DNA from: Asterella californica
Taxonomy: Eukaryota; Streptophyta; Marchantiopsida; Marchantiales; Aytoniaceae
Direction of reading: 5' to 3'
DNA length: 64,000 nucleotides
NCBI GenBank assembly: GCA_036924285.1
Contig: JAYKYS010000014.1
Span: forward strand, 11,656,001-11,720,000
This document shows positions 55,169 to 64,000 of this stretch, piece after piece. The notes beneath the pieces are model-generated. The model worked only from the letters and a program-made list of their open reading frames with translations, searched no databases and had not been told where the DNA came from. How positions within the stretch are numbered: the stretch's first letter is position 1; each line of letters opens with the position of its first letter. The position numbers and the translations under genes are program-made.

Positions 55169-55897
55169 CTCACCCCCACTTTGGAGGTTGATGCCCTCAT
55201 CAACAATGATCCTTTAAGTTAACACCAAGTTCAAAATGGGTAGCCAACCCCTTGGCGCCAGAATTGCGTTCTGGTAGCTAACCCGCAATTCCCTTCTTGG
55301 CTTGAGTCTTAAGTTGTCGCTAGAACCCTTAGAAAATTCCAACTAGTCTCGGGAAAAGCCTTACCTTTTTGGCCTACCCTAAACAAAACTAGTTGGCAAC
55401 TTCTAAACATTCTACTTAAGACTCTAACTTGCAAACTATAAGTATTCACACCTACTTAGGAGGTCCCCCGAAACTCACTTTCCGGTCGCAACCTGATTTG
55501 ACTTAGACGCGTGACTAAGTTTACTTTGTAGAAAACCACAAAGCAAGATCACCCCAAGCCCCAAGACAAGTATGAAAGTTCATACTTGCTTTGCCAACGC
55601 TACGACAAACCTAAGTCTTGACATCAAGACTTAGTCTTGATTTAGATGCTTATCCAAACCAGCTTGCTTCCTTTGAGTGTGCTTCGTTCCTCCTCTTGAC
55701 AACATCCTAGGCATCTGATCAGAACTAGTCATAGCCATGCACTCCCAATACACTTAGACAAATTTTCAAGAAACAAGATCTTTATTTCCAAACACAAGTC
55801 AAAGCTACAAAGTCCATCGGCCCAAATCGCCTCAAGTTGCTACTCGTATGGTTCGCCGTTTCTTCACCCCTCGCTGGAAGGAGATGTCCTCATCGTG
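55169..55897 (-). other. 3' untranslated region and polypurine tract of chromovirus Z
   Basis: About 730 bp noncoding, colinear with 8806-9538, with the conserved palindrome caagtatgaa-ag-ttcatacttg near 55565. Confidence 0.6.
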
Positions 55898-58800
55898 CTA
55901 ACGCCCTTGTTGTCCTTGTCTCCGCTTGAAGAGGTCCAATGCTTCGCTCGCATGTGCGAGATCTTCCTCTGGCACCCAAGTTGCTTCCTTCAAATGGTAA
56001 CCACGCCATTTGACCAAGTACTCCATCCGGTTTGATTTGCGCCGAGATCGCAAAATGGACTCCACCTCATATTCTGCTTCGTCTTGCACGACATCAGGTT
56101 GAGGCCTGAGTACTTGTTTGCGCTCCGGCCGCAAATCATCCTTGAAGTATTTCTTTAATAAAGAAATATGGAAAGTCGGATGCAACTGCCACTCGCGAGG
56201 AAGGTCTAAGGTATAGACATCTTCATGCGGATTCTTGACAACAACAAAAGGTCCTGCAAACTTCGATGAAAATTTCGCCGATATTTCCTTTGGAAGTGTG
56301 AAGTTTTTCGCACTTAACCATACTTGTTCGCCCACTTGAAACTTCACTTGCCGCCGATGCTTGTTTACCTGCTTTGTGTATCTTTGCTGCGCCTTCTCGA
56401 GGTTCTTCTTTACTTGTTCCTCGTGCCGCTGCATTGCCGCCACCAACTCTTCAGCTGATGTTTGCCGTGTTCTTGGTCGTGCCGATGTAGAGCTCCCTGC
56501 AAGGGTCAAGTCAAGAGGCCCTTCTGGCTCACGTCCGTAAGTCAGCAAGAAAGGCGATTCGCCGGTTGCCGAATGCTTCGTGGAATTGTAGCAATACTCC
56601 GCAAGACTGAGCCACTCCGCCCAATCACTTTGGTCCGCGCTCACATAATTCCTCAAGTATTGATTCAGAACCGAGTTTACTCGTTCCGTTTGCCCATCTG
56701 TTTCTGGATGAAAGGCGGTACTAAATTTTAATTTAGTCCCCAATTTTTGGAACAAGTGTTTCCAAAAGGCACTTGTGAACTTAGAGTCTCTATCTGAAAT
56801 AATACTCCGAGGTAATCCATGTGAACGCCACCAAGTATCTAGGAACAACCGAGAAGTCGTGAACGCTGTTGCAGTGTCCAAGGTCGGAGCAAACTTCGCT
56901 AGTTTGCTAAACCGATCAACTATCACAAAAATTGCGTTGTATCCATTCGAGTCAGGCAGAGAGGTAATGAAGTCCATGCTGATGCTTTCCCAAGGTTTGG
57001 CTGGAATCGGCAAAGGATGAAGCAATCCTTGTTTCTTCTCATAAGAAACACGATTCGCTTGACAGGTTACGCATGTTTTCACAAAGTGGGAAACATCGTC
57101 TTTCATGTGGGGCCAATAAAACTTTTTAGCGATTACCGCTAAAGTGGACTTTTCTCCTTTATGGCCTGATAAGGGCACATCATGAGATTCTTTTAACAAC
57201 TTGGTCCTAAGTTTTCCTTGTCCCACATAAACCCGACTTTGCTTGAACATGAGTAAACCATGTCTTAGCTGCATGTTCTGCAACTTCACCCCTCGCGTGA
57301 GCTGTTCCAGATACTCCTTCGCTTGATCGTCGCCCATGTAACCTTCACGTATTCGCCTCTCCAAATCTGACTCTTTAGGATACATAGCTCGCAAAATCTG
57401 TGTTGACGATGGAAGATATTCCTCCTTGCGACTCAAGGCGTCAGGAACCACATTGTCCTTTCCCGCTTTGTGGATCAATTCCACATTCATGAGCGCCAAG
57501 GTATCATGCCACCGTAGTTGCTTGGGCGTCACCCGATCTTGTGTCTCGAAGTACTTGAACGAGATGTTATCAGTATACACTTGGGTCTTGTGAAGTCCCA
57601 AGTAATGCCGCCATTTCCTCAAGCAATGGACAACCGCAAACAGTTCCTTCTCGTGAGTCGGCCATCGACTCTCTGTCCCAGATAACTTCTTGCTTTCGTA
57701 CGCTACAGGTTTCCCATCCTGCACCAACACTCCGCCAATCGCATAGTCGCTCGCGTCCGTGTGCACCTCGAATGGTTTGTCGAACTCCGGCAGCTTCAAA
57801 ACTGGCGCCTTTGACAAAATAGCTTTGATCGTCTGAAACGCATCATCCACCTCCTTGGTCCAACTTACCTGTGCGTCTTTGCCCGTCCAGTCCGTCAGCG
57901 GCTTCGCGATCTTTGAAAACCCCTTCACATACTTGCGGTAGAACTGCGCCAATCCTAAGAATCGCCGCATCCCCTTCACTGTAGTCGGAGGCTCCCAAGT
58001 CACAATCGCATCCACCTTCTGCATATCCGGGCCGACTCCTTCTGCACTAATTACATGTCCCAAGAAGTTAATGCGCTCCAAACCAAACTCACTCTTGTCA
58101 ATGTTGGCAAACAGCTTATGCTCCCGCAGCTTCGTCAACACCACCCTTAGCTGCTCCGCGTGCGACTCCAAGGTTTTGGAGTAGATCAAGATGTCGTCGA
58201 TGTAAACGATGACAAACTCATCCATCTCCTCGCGAAAAATTGTGTTCATCAATGTAGTGAACGTCGAAGGGGCGTTGCAGAGTCCAAATGGCATCACCAC
58301 GAATTCAAACGATCCGTATCTGGTTCGACAAGCGGTCTTCTCAACATCTGGGTCAGCTATCCGGATTTGGTAATATCCTGACTTCAAGTCTATCCTGCTG
58401 AAGTACTTTGCGCCCGCTAGCCTATCAAAGAGGTCGTCTATCCTTGGCAAAGGATAATTATTCTTCACCGTCACCTTATTGAGTGCACGATAATCTACGC
58501 AGAGTCGTAACTTCCCATCCTTCTTCTTTGCAAAAAGAACTGGGGCTCCATAAGGTGACTTGCTGGTTCGAATATATCCCCGCGCTAATAGCTCGCCGAG
58601 TTGTCTTTTCAACTCAAGGAGTTCCACCTGATTGAGTCGGTAAGGGGCTTTGGAAGGTGGTTCTGATCCTGGCAAGACCTCGATCTTGTGATCCACCACC
58701 CGCCTTGGAGGTAACTCAGCAGGTAACTCGTCCGTCAAGACATCCTCAAACTCCTTAATCACTTCGCGAAGCACCTCCGGAAGTTTAGTCGCGTCTCCTG

Positions 58801-60478
58801 ATGTTTCCTCTTGTCCGTCACCCGCCATCAAATCTGCAACCCGCATCAAACACATGACTCCGTCGTTGAAGTCCATCTGTTTGCCTTTGATCAAATTCAC
58901 CGCAAAGTCATCAATTTTCCGCGCCTTCCGGATCAGCCTCACTCCCAGCTTCCGACCTTTAACTCTAACGTTTAACCTTAAAGGTTTCCGCCTAAGTTCC
59001 ACTTCAAACCTGTCCAAGAAAGTATTCCCAAAAACCGCATGGATATCATCCATCTCGCACACCGTGAAGTTCTCTGTGAACTCCAACTTCCCACACACAA
59101 ATCGTACGTCCAAGGCCACTTCAGAAGTTTGGTACGTCTTGCCCTTGGCAAAGCGTACCTGAATAGGCTTGTCTGCCTTGGAGGTAGACAAGCCCAACTT
59201 CTTCACCAACTTTGGACTTATGAAGGAGTGAGTCGCTCCTGTGTCCACAAGAAAAGTAACATCACGGTTAGCAACCTTGGCTTGTAGATACATCAGTCCT
59301 GGCGTCTTCTTCGTGGTTCTCAAGGTCACAGTCATCTGGCCCTCCACCAAGTCCTTTGCAACAAACGCATTCATGCTACAGTTACTAACCTTAGGTTTCG
59401 TGCACCCCTTAGCAATGTGACCCGCCTCGCCACAGTTGTAGCAAGTAAACTTAGCCCCATTGCCCTTCTGAGGTGTTTGCCCCTTCGGTTTCACTCCTGT
59501 TTGCTGCCGCTTTGCTGCCGGGGCAAAAGAATCCTTCCGATCCTTCTCACCCCCATCCCATTGTCGCTTGAAGCCCTTGTTCTTCTTCTGGAACTTGTCC
59601 GTGCTGCGAGGTTCAAAAGGTTTCTGTTGCTGGACGTCATCGTCCCCAATTCGCTCCGCTAGCTTCAAAAGTTCGGCACTTGTCGTAGGTAGCTCCGGCA
59701 TCCGAAAGAGAGCCTTCTCCGAGCTGGACTTGAGTCCCCCAATGAATATACATATTTTGGTCTCCTCAGTCCACTTGGAGAACGAATCCAGTTTGGCACT
59801 GAACTCGCGCACATAAGCACTTAAGGTCCCTGTCTGCTTCAGCCGAACTAACTCAACACCGTCCCGAATCCTCTGATACTCCGGAGTGAATCGTCTTGCG
59901 AGCAACTCCTTGAACTCCTTCCAACCAAGCGCCGAGACGGTCAAGGCATGCTCATCTCTGTATGCGGTCCACCAGAGAAGCGCATGGTCCTTCAAGAACG
60001 TAACCGCCGCTCTCACTTTGTCTGACTCCTGAGCCTGATGCGCTTCAAAGTATAGGTCTAACTCGGTTAAGAAATCCTTAACCTTACGAGCCCGTCCTAT
60101 ACCTGTAAACGGAGTCGGCAAATTCGTCTTACAAAGCTTCCTGGTAGACGAGGAACTTCCTTGGCCTGCCTCAAGCTCAGCGATACGTTTATCCCTCGAG
60201 GCCATCCCTTCCTGCATGGTCTTCATCATTTTGATGAGTTCCGCATACAAGGCTCCTTGACTTCCCGCGCCTGCATCGTTGGGCACCGTTGGCAAGACTC
60301 CATCTTGCTGCAGCGGTGCCACAGCTGGAACTGGGCTTCCTTGACGTTGGGGCGAAGGTTGTCGGTTATCGTCCCCTGACTGTGCCTCGGGGCTAGCTCG
60401 AGTCGATCTGGTCCCGGTGTCAGTCGCCGCTCCCCGTCTCTTGGTCTTCCTCCTGGAACTCTGTCCTTCTTCGGCCAT
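55898..60478 (-). CDS. Chromovirus Z gag-pol polyprotein (intact frame, 1526 aa)
   Basis: Minus-strand frame starting at 60478 ([16 protein letters not shown]). Order by residue, roughly: gag 90-270 ([30 protein letters not shown]), CCHC knuckle about 345 ([14 protein letters not shown]), protease about 410 ([14 protein letters not shown]), RT 590-790 ([48 protein letters not shown]), RNase H 870-1000 ([14 protein letters not shown]), integrase zinc finger about 1110 ([22 protein letters not shown]), core 1150-1330 ([35 protein letters not shown]) and chromodomain at the C-terminus ([24 protein letters not shown]). Gag and pol form one frame, as usual for chromoviruses. No visible lesion, so the copy is young, but its 5' LTR is wrecked. 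Confidence 0.93.
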   Translation of the reverse strand: MAEEGQSSRRKTKRRGAATDTGTRSTRASPEAQSGDDNRQPSPQRQGSPVPAVAPLQQDGVLPTVPNDAGAGSQGALYAELIKMMKTMQEGMASRDKRIAELEAGQGSSSSTRKLCKTNLPTPFTGIGRARKVKDFLTELDLYFEAHQAQESDKVRAAVTFLKDHALLWWTAYRDEHALTVSALGWKEFKELLARRFTPEYQRIRDGVELVRLKQTGTLSAYVREFSAKLDSFSKWTEETKICIFIGGLKSSSEKALFRMPELPTTSAELLKLAERIGDDDVQQQKPFEPRSTDKFQKKNKGFKRQWDGGEKDRKDSFAPAAKRQQTGVKPKGQTPQKGNGAKFTCYNCGEAGHIAKGCTKPKVSNCSMNAFVAKDLVEGQMTVTLRTTKKTPGLMYLQAKVANRDVTFLVDTGATHSFISPKLVKKLGLSTSKADKPIQVRFAKGKTYQTSEVALDVRFVCGKLEFTENFTVCEMDDIHAVFGNTFLDRFEVELRRKPLRLNVRVKGRKLGVRLIRKARKIDDFAVNLIKGKQMDFNDGVMCLMRVADLMAGDGQEETSGDATKLPEVLREVIKEFEDVLTDELPAELPPRRVVDHKIEVLPGSEPPSKAPYRLNQVELLELKRQLGELLARGYIRTSKSPYGAPVLFAKKKDGKLRLCVDYRALNKVTVKNNYPLPRIDDLFDRLAGAKYFSRIDLKSGYYQIRIADPDVEKTACRTRYGSFEFVVMPFGLCNAPSTFTTLMNTIFREEMDEFVIVYIDDILIYSKTLESHAEQLRVVLTKLREHKLFANIDKSEFGLERINFLGHVISAEGVGPDMQKVDAIVTWEPPTTVKGMRRFLGLAQFYRKYVKGFSKIAKPLTDWTGKDAQVSWTKEVDDAFQTIKAILSKAPVLKLPEFDKPFEVHTDASDYAIGGVLVQDGKPVAYESKKLSGTESRWPTHEKELFAVVHCLRKWRHYLGLHKTQVYTDNISFKYFETQDRVTPKQLRWHDTLALMNVELIHKAGKDNVVPDALSRKEEYLPSSTQILRAMYPKESDLERRIREGYMGDDQAKEYLEQLTRGVKLQNMQLRHGLLMFKQSRVYVGQGKLRTKLLKESHDVPLSGHKGEKSTLAVIAKKFYWPHMKDDVSHFVKTCVTCQANRVSYEKKQGLLHPLPIPAKPWESISMDFITSLPDSNGYNAIFVIVDRFSKLAKFAPTLDTATAFTTSRLFLDTWWRSHGLPRSIISDRDSKFTSAFWKHLFQKLGTKLKFSTAFHPETDGQTERVNSVLNQYLRNYVSADQSDWAEWLSLAEYCYNSTKHSATGESPFLLTYGREPEGPLDLTLAGSSTSARPRTRQTSAEELVAAMQRHEEQVKKNLEKAQQRYTKQVNKHRRQVKFQVGEQVWLSAKNFTLPKEISAKFSSKFAGPFVVVKNPHEDVYTLDLPREWQLHPTFHISLLKKYFKDDLRPERKQVLRPQPDVVQDEAEYEVESILRSRRKSNRMEYLVKWRGYHLKEATWVPEEDLAHASEALDLFKRRQGQQGR

Positions 60479-60585
60479 CGCTCCAAGTATTCACCTAGAA
60501 ACGCTGATCCGCTTTGTGTCTTGCGTCCCTCCTCAAGCGTCCAGCCTTCAGCCGCTACCTCAAGTTCTCGCTCACCGAAGCGTCG

Positions 60586-60597
60586 GCTCTGATACCA
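60586..60597 (-). other. Primer binding site of chromovirus Z
   Basis: Minus strand TGGTATCAGAGC, perfect for plant initiator-Met tRNA. Confidence 0.85.
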
Positions 60598-60599
60598 CT

Positions 60600-60729
60600 T
60601 TTCGCGCACCTACCGTCTTGTTGCGCCAGCGGAAGCTCTAGCTCAGTAGGTCGCAAACTTTACACCGCTAACCTGCAAACACAATCACAAGTTAGCGTCC
60701 ATGCACCACTTACAATGAGGGGCGCGACA
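60600..60729 (-). repeat. Chromovirus LTR 6 remnant (5' LTR of Z, about 1 kb deleted)
   Basis: Only the two ends remain: 60600-60713 (one end of the LTR through caccacttac) joined to the last 16 bases aatgaggggcgcgaca. The middle, including most promoter sequence, is gone. Confidence 0.85.
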
Positions 60730-61162
60730 CAAGGCACGTTCCGATCCAGACTTGGATGTCTGGACTTAGGAACGATGCAAGGGCTGGGGCAAGACTAGGG
60801 AACGAGTCGGCGGGTCAGACCACCGTTCGGGAGCCTAGACCCAGACGGACATCACGGGCGGTTGGGCCGCTAGGTGTGCTGGAGGCACCGTTTAGGACCC
60901 TGGACTTTATGGGAAGTCCGCCCCAAGTCATATTGTGACTTGCTCATGTTTGGGACCGACTTAGGCGGATCTAAGTCGGGACTTAGGATTGCTGAGCTTG
61001 ATGATTAGGGAGACGGTCCGGCTCCGGTCCGGACCAAACAGAACTAAGGTAAGTGGTGCATGGACGCTAACTTGTGATTGTGTTTGCAGGTTAGCGGTGT
61101 AAAGTTTGCGACCTACTGAGCTAGAGCTTCCGCTGGCGCAACAAGACGGTAGGTGCGCGAAA
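60730..61162 (+). repeat. Inverted partial chromovirus LTR
   Basis: 433 bp of the same LTR in opposite orientation, ending ggtaggtgcgcgaaa. It shares with LTR 6 the rare variant ccgtcttgttgcg, so the two were copied from one LTR. With 60600-60713 it forms a palindrome with arms of about 114 bp (61049-61162). Confidence 0.85.
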
Positions 61163-62260
61163 AGAAGCTACTCTTCTCATCTTCCGGGGTGGAAGACTCC
61201 TCGTGGCAGGAGCGGCTCTCCTCTTTGCGCTTCCTTGCATCGCAGTAGGAGCGCCCATCCATCCTTCATCTTCTGGAGTCTTCGGAAGACTCCCAAGTGT
61301 TACAGAAGCTATCTTCTGCTCCGATCGGGTACTCAGCAAGTCTTCCTCCGAGTCCGACTCCGATCCTGAATGAATTAGGGAGATGGGTGTCCTCGGTACA
61401 CTTCTGTGACCCATCTTCCTCACTGGCGTGGCGTCTTCCGACCCACTAGACTCGTCTTCCCTCACCAGAAGCGTCTTCTGGTGAGAGCCGGGTATGCTCC
61501 CTCCCACTCTTATGCTGTGGCATAAGAGTGGGAGGGGGCGTTGCTGCTGCCTCTCGATCATCGTCTTCCGGGGTCTCCTCCTTCATCTCTTGTCGCTCCG
61601 TTGGCCCATACACTGCCAGCTGATCTTCCCTAAGATCCCCCATGGCTACATACAAGTAGCAGAAGAAGGGCGTCAGATGTCCTCCCGCCGGGGTACCCAA
61701 GTATGCTAGCTCCGTCTGTACATAGTTGTGGATATACGTGCCCCAGTAGATGGGCACTCTGTCATCCCACACTTATTCCAGGAACTCCACGTCTTGATCT
61801 CCTAAGTACCTTGTCTTCTACGCTTTCCCCTTGGGAAAGAGATGCAGAAATAACTTCGCCAGGAGGCGTTTCTTCGGCTCCCGGTAAGACTCTATCTTCC
61901 AACCGTTCCTCCCATGCCTGTCTTCCACGAAAAGGCAGGTTATCCCAGGCACATGCCACGACTTACGATCCTAAGCAAGATCTTCTTCTCGTACCAATAT
62001 CCTCGGTTCTCGGTCTCAGACCTGTGAAACGCCTTACGCCACCAGTCTTCAGTCCAAGAAGACGGTCTTCCTCGAGCTACTCCTGCCTTCGCAGATACAC
62101 GGTTACGCGGTGGTAACGCTGCCCACACCTCCTCCAGAAGCCCTTGATCTGCGAGGTTCCTATCCCACAGGAAGAAGTCGAGACCCAACTCCTTGAGGAA
62201 AGGAGTGGCCTCGGCCAATTCTGCCGCTAGTAACACCAAGCCTCGCGGATGCATCGACAT
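61163..62260 (-). pseudogene. Broken homologue of the LTR U3 ORF
   Basis: On the minus strand from about 62260 (MSMHPRGL) the frame resembles the ORF at 37115. KELGLDFFLW aligns with EEMGLSFLLL, GRPSSWTEDWW with GRPNNWTEAHW, and in another frame TELAYLGTP...FFCYLYVAMGDLREDQ with NDLAYIGPFVSVFYMGMGLLSEAQ. At least two frame changes (near 61940 and 61770) break it. A Ser/Glu-rich linker (DESSGSEDATPV, SGSESDSEED) follows, as in the complete ORF. It stops at the inverted LTR. It shows that the U3 ORF is a shared family trait. Confidence 0.6.
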
Positions 62261-62910
62261 ACCTGGAAGATCTGTTGCACTAAACCACAAGCACCTACTA
62301 TGAGCTGAAGGCTCAGTTCTTCCCGAGTGCCCACAGTCTACCTTCTACTTCTCAGAAGACGAAACTAGTCTTCCAAAAGACAGCTACTCCGTCTTCCGGG
62401 ATTCTAACAGTACTTCCTAGATAGCTCTCGTCTTCCGAGCTATATCTAAACAATCCTATCTAAGCAAGGCCTCGCATGGATTACCAAGAAGACAACCCAC
62501 CTTGCATTACATCCTACTTCCTATCAGAAGATACAAGATATGCGAGAAGTAGAGTATGAGAAAGGTTCAGAAGATGGTTGCGGGCTCCTGCGGTGACAGT
62601 GGCCTCTGGGAAGACACTTGGGACAACTTCCGATTCAATGTCTTTCTCGGAAGACTTCTCGAAGTCAGACTTCCCTTCACTGGTCTCACCTGTCTTCATC
62701 TTCCTACACGCAATCTATCCTCACAACAGACTCAAGACAATTGCACTCTGTTCTTCTGACTTCTCACTTCTCATACGCACTCAGAAGAAGCTTGCTGCAT
62801 GATGAGAAGACATGACCCTCGATCATTCCCTCCAGATTCTGCCGGCAAGACTTCTCACAACTCTCTTCTAAGTTCGAGAAGAAGAAGGAACGGCTGCTAT
62901 GGATCGGACA
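62261..62910 (-). other. Noncoding stretch upstream of the U3-ORF homologue
   Basis: About 650 bp with no gene supported on either strand. It is dense in gaagac/gtcttc-type motifs. By analogy with the 5' LTR (440-560 bp before the ORF) it may be the start of U3 of a related LTR. Confidence 0.4.
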
Positions 62911-64000
62911 GTGTAACAACCCAGAGAAACACAAAGTATCGGAAATAGTAAATAAAGGATCGTTCCCACGAAGATACAGTTAACAATTACACAAAACACA
63001 GTACTACAACGTCACAATGATAATTCAAATGGTTTTCTGTTATTCTCACGGAATGAAATAATATCCGGATGAGAGTTTAAGTCTGATAAGAAACCAAACC
63101 CAAGTACAAACCTGATAAATCGAATACAAACAACAGTGAAATAGTTCTTTGATCAGGGACCTTTCCAACAACACAAATAGAAGATTCGAGAAGACAAATG
63201 TGTGGGTAAATGGGGTAGCAAAATACTGCTGAAATGTTACTAGTGTTCTTCTGAAAAGACAGAAGAATACAAATTTCACATCAAGGTTCAAAGAAATAAG
63301 CCCCTACTCTTCCTAAGAAATGTTCTTCCAACTAAATCCTCACTCTCAAGAATCCCACTTATTTGAAGAAGGCAGACTTAAGACGAAGCCACCATCATCC
63401 GAACTCTTCTTACAATTTAACTTATGCTTCTCCACTTCACAGTAACTAATATGTTCTCAGATCTTCGTTCAAACACCTTCGAAGTATACAGTCTCAACTT
63501 CGGCCAAAGTCACCTTCGGTCAAATTCTCCACTGAAGTCACTTCGTCCAATGTAAATGATAAAGGCCTTCGTCAATCAGAATTACACCTGCGACAGCAAA
63601 CTACGTCCTTCGTAGGTAAATCGCCTTCGCCCACTTTCATTCACACACTCACTCCACAATCTTGCGCAATCGAAAATTAAGAAACAAAGACTGAAAACAT
63701 GGAAAAGGTAAAATGACTGAAACTCGTATCGCTTATATACTCCTTCGCCTTAACCTAACTGTTTTCCTAACTAAGCTAACTGCTTGTCTAACTGTAAAAA
63801 GATGATCACATCTAGACCGCTTGATCACGACTCCCCAGTTGACGGAACCGCAGTATCTACTCTACCTAACTGTAACTTCTGTCCTAAACTGCATAGTGTA
63901 AACTTAACTGTCTCCCTAAGCTCCTTCAAATCTCTAATGATTCTCTCCGCTAGCCTAACTATCCTACTCTTCGCCGAAGGATCTGGTGCTATCGTTAACT
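62911..64000 (-). repeat. Related Tat/Athila-like LTR, minus strand, end portion (runs off window)
   Basis: Read on the minus strand, this region has a TATA box (63732-63739), then gatttacctacgaag and gtagtttgctgt as in the LTR near 44070, and ends tgggaacgatcctttattt...gggttgttaca, like the LTR end cgatccttaaattactac...gtgttaca. It is a diverged relative of the 36557 element. No primer site follows its end, so it may be a 3' or solo LTR. An 81-codon frame at 63046-63291 is not supported. Confidence 0.6.

Larger units (their letters stand above)
54044..60729 (-). mobile_element. Chromovirus Z (Ty3/Gypsy, minus strand)
   Basis: 3' LTR 54044-55168, internal region 55169-60599, and a 5' LTR reduced to 130 bp (60600-60729). 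The gag-pol is one uninterrupted frame. The right flank does not show LINE D sequence but an inverted LTR piece, so no target duplication can be identified. Confidence 0.9.

Overview
The window is plant-type nuclear DNA made almost entirely of transposable elements, anchored at its left edge in a ribosomal DNA unit. The 5' end of an 18S rRNA gene (789-843) follows about 790 bp of spacer/5' ETS. Both non-LTR families carry the plant L1-type ORF1 layout (DUF4283-like domain plus CCHC knuckle), and the LTR elements are plant-type: a chromovirus with an iMet primer site, a Tat/Athila-like Ty3 element and a Copia element. The source is therefore a streptophyte (land plant or charophyte alga). The species cannot be told from this sequence. 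No intact host protein gene, tRNA or CRISPR array was seen.

Left half (789-36240): the 18S gene is broken after nucleotide 55 by a head-to-tail series of L1-type LINEs. Each is bounded by the same 17-bp piece of 18S (aaagattaagccatgca). A (844-1403) is a 5'-truncated copy. B (1444-26336) and C (26354-36223) are long copies with ORF1, ORF2 and unusually long 3' UTRs. A fourth, divergent LINE (D) starts at 36241, directly after another copy of the 17 bp. This is the signature of a LINE lineage that inserts site-specifically into 18S rDNA and stacks on its own target duplications. ORF1 of B and C is about 910 codons long. Downstream of the zinc knuckle it carries a second, degenerate endonuclease (EEP/APE-like) domain in addition to the true endonuclease of ORF2.

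Nested LTR elements: B is interrupted at 5512-21092 by a minus-strand chromovirus (Y), itself interrupted by a second copy (X, 7653-15363) flanked by the 5-bp duplication aactg. D is interrupted twice. A Tat/Athila-like Ty3 element occupies 36557-52784 with duplication acggg, and its 5' LTR is split by a Copia element. A third chromovirus copy (Z, from 54044) follows, with an uninterrupted 1526-codon gag-pol but a collapsed, inverted-duplicated 5' LTR.

The Tat/Athila-like element is notable in two ways. Its reconstructed LTR of about 3.1 kb contains a roughly 600-codon ORF in U3, upstream of the LTR TATA box. Its gag-pro and RT-INT frames are in phase and separated only by a TAG in a classic readthrough context (TAG CAA TCA).

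Right end (61163-64000): minus-strand remnants of related elements, comprising a broken homologue of the U3 ORF and the end of a related LTR. Most LINE and LTR reading frames carry stops or frameshifts, so this is an old nested insertion graveyard. The conserved features shared by B, C and D still reveal the biology of the active ancestors.
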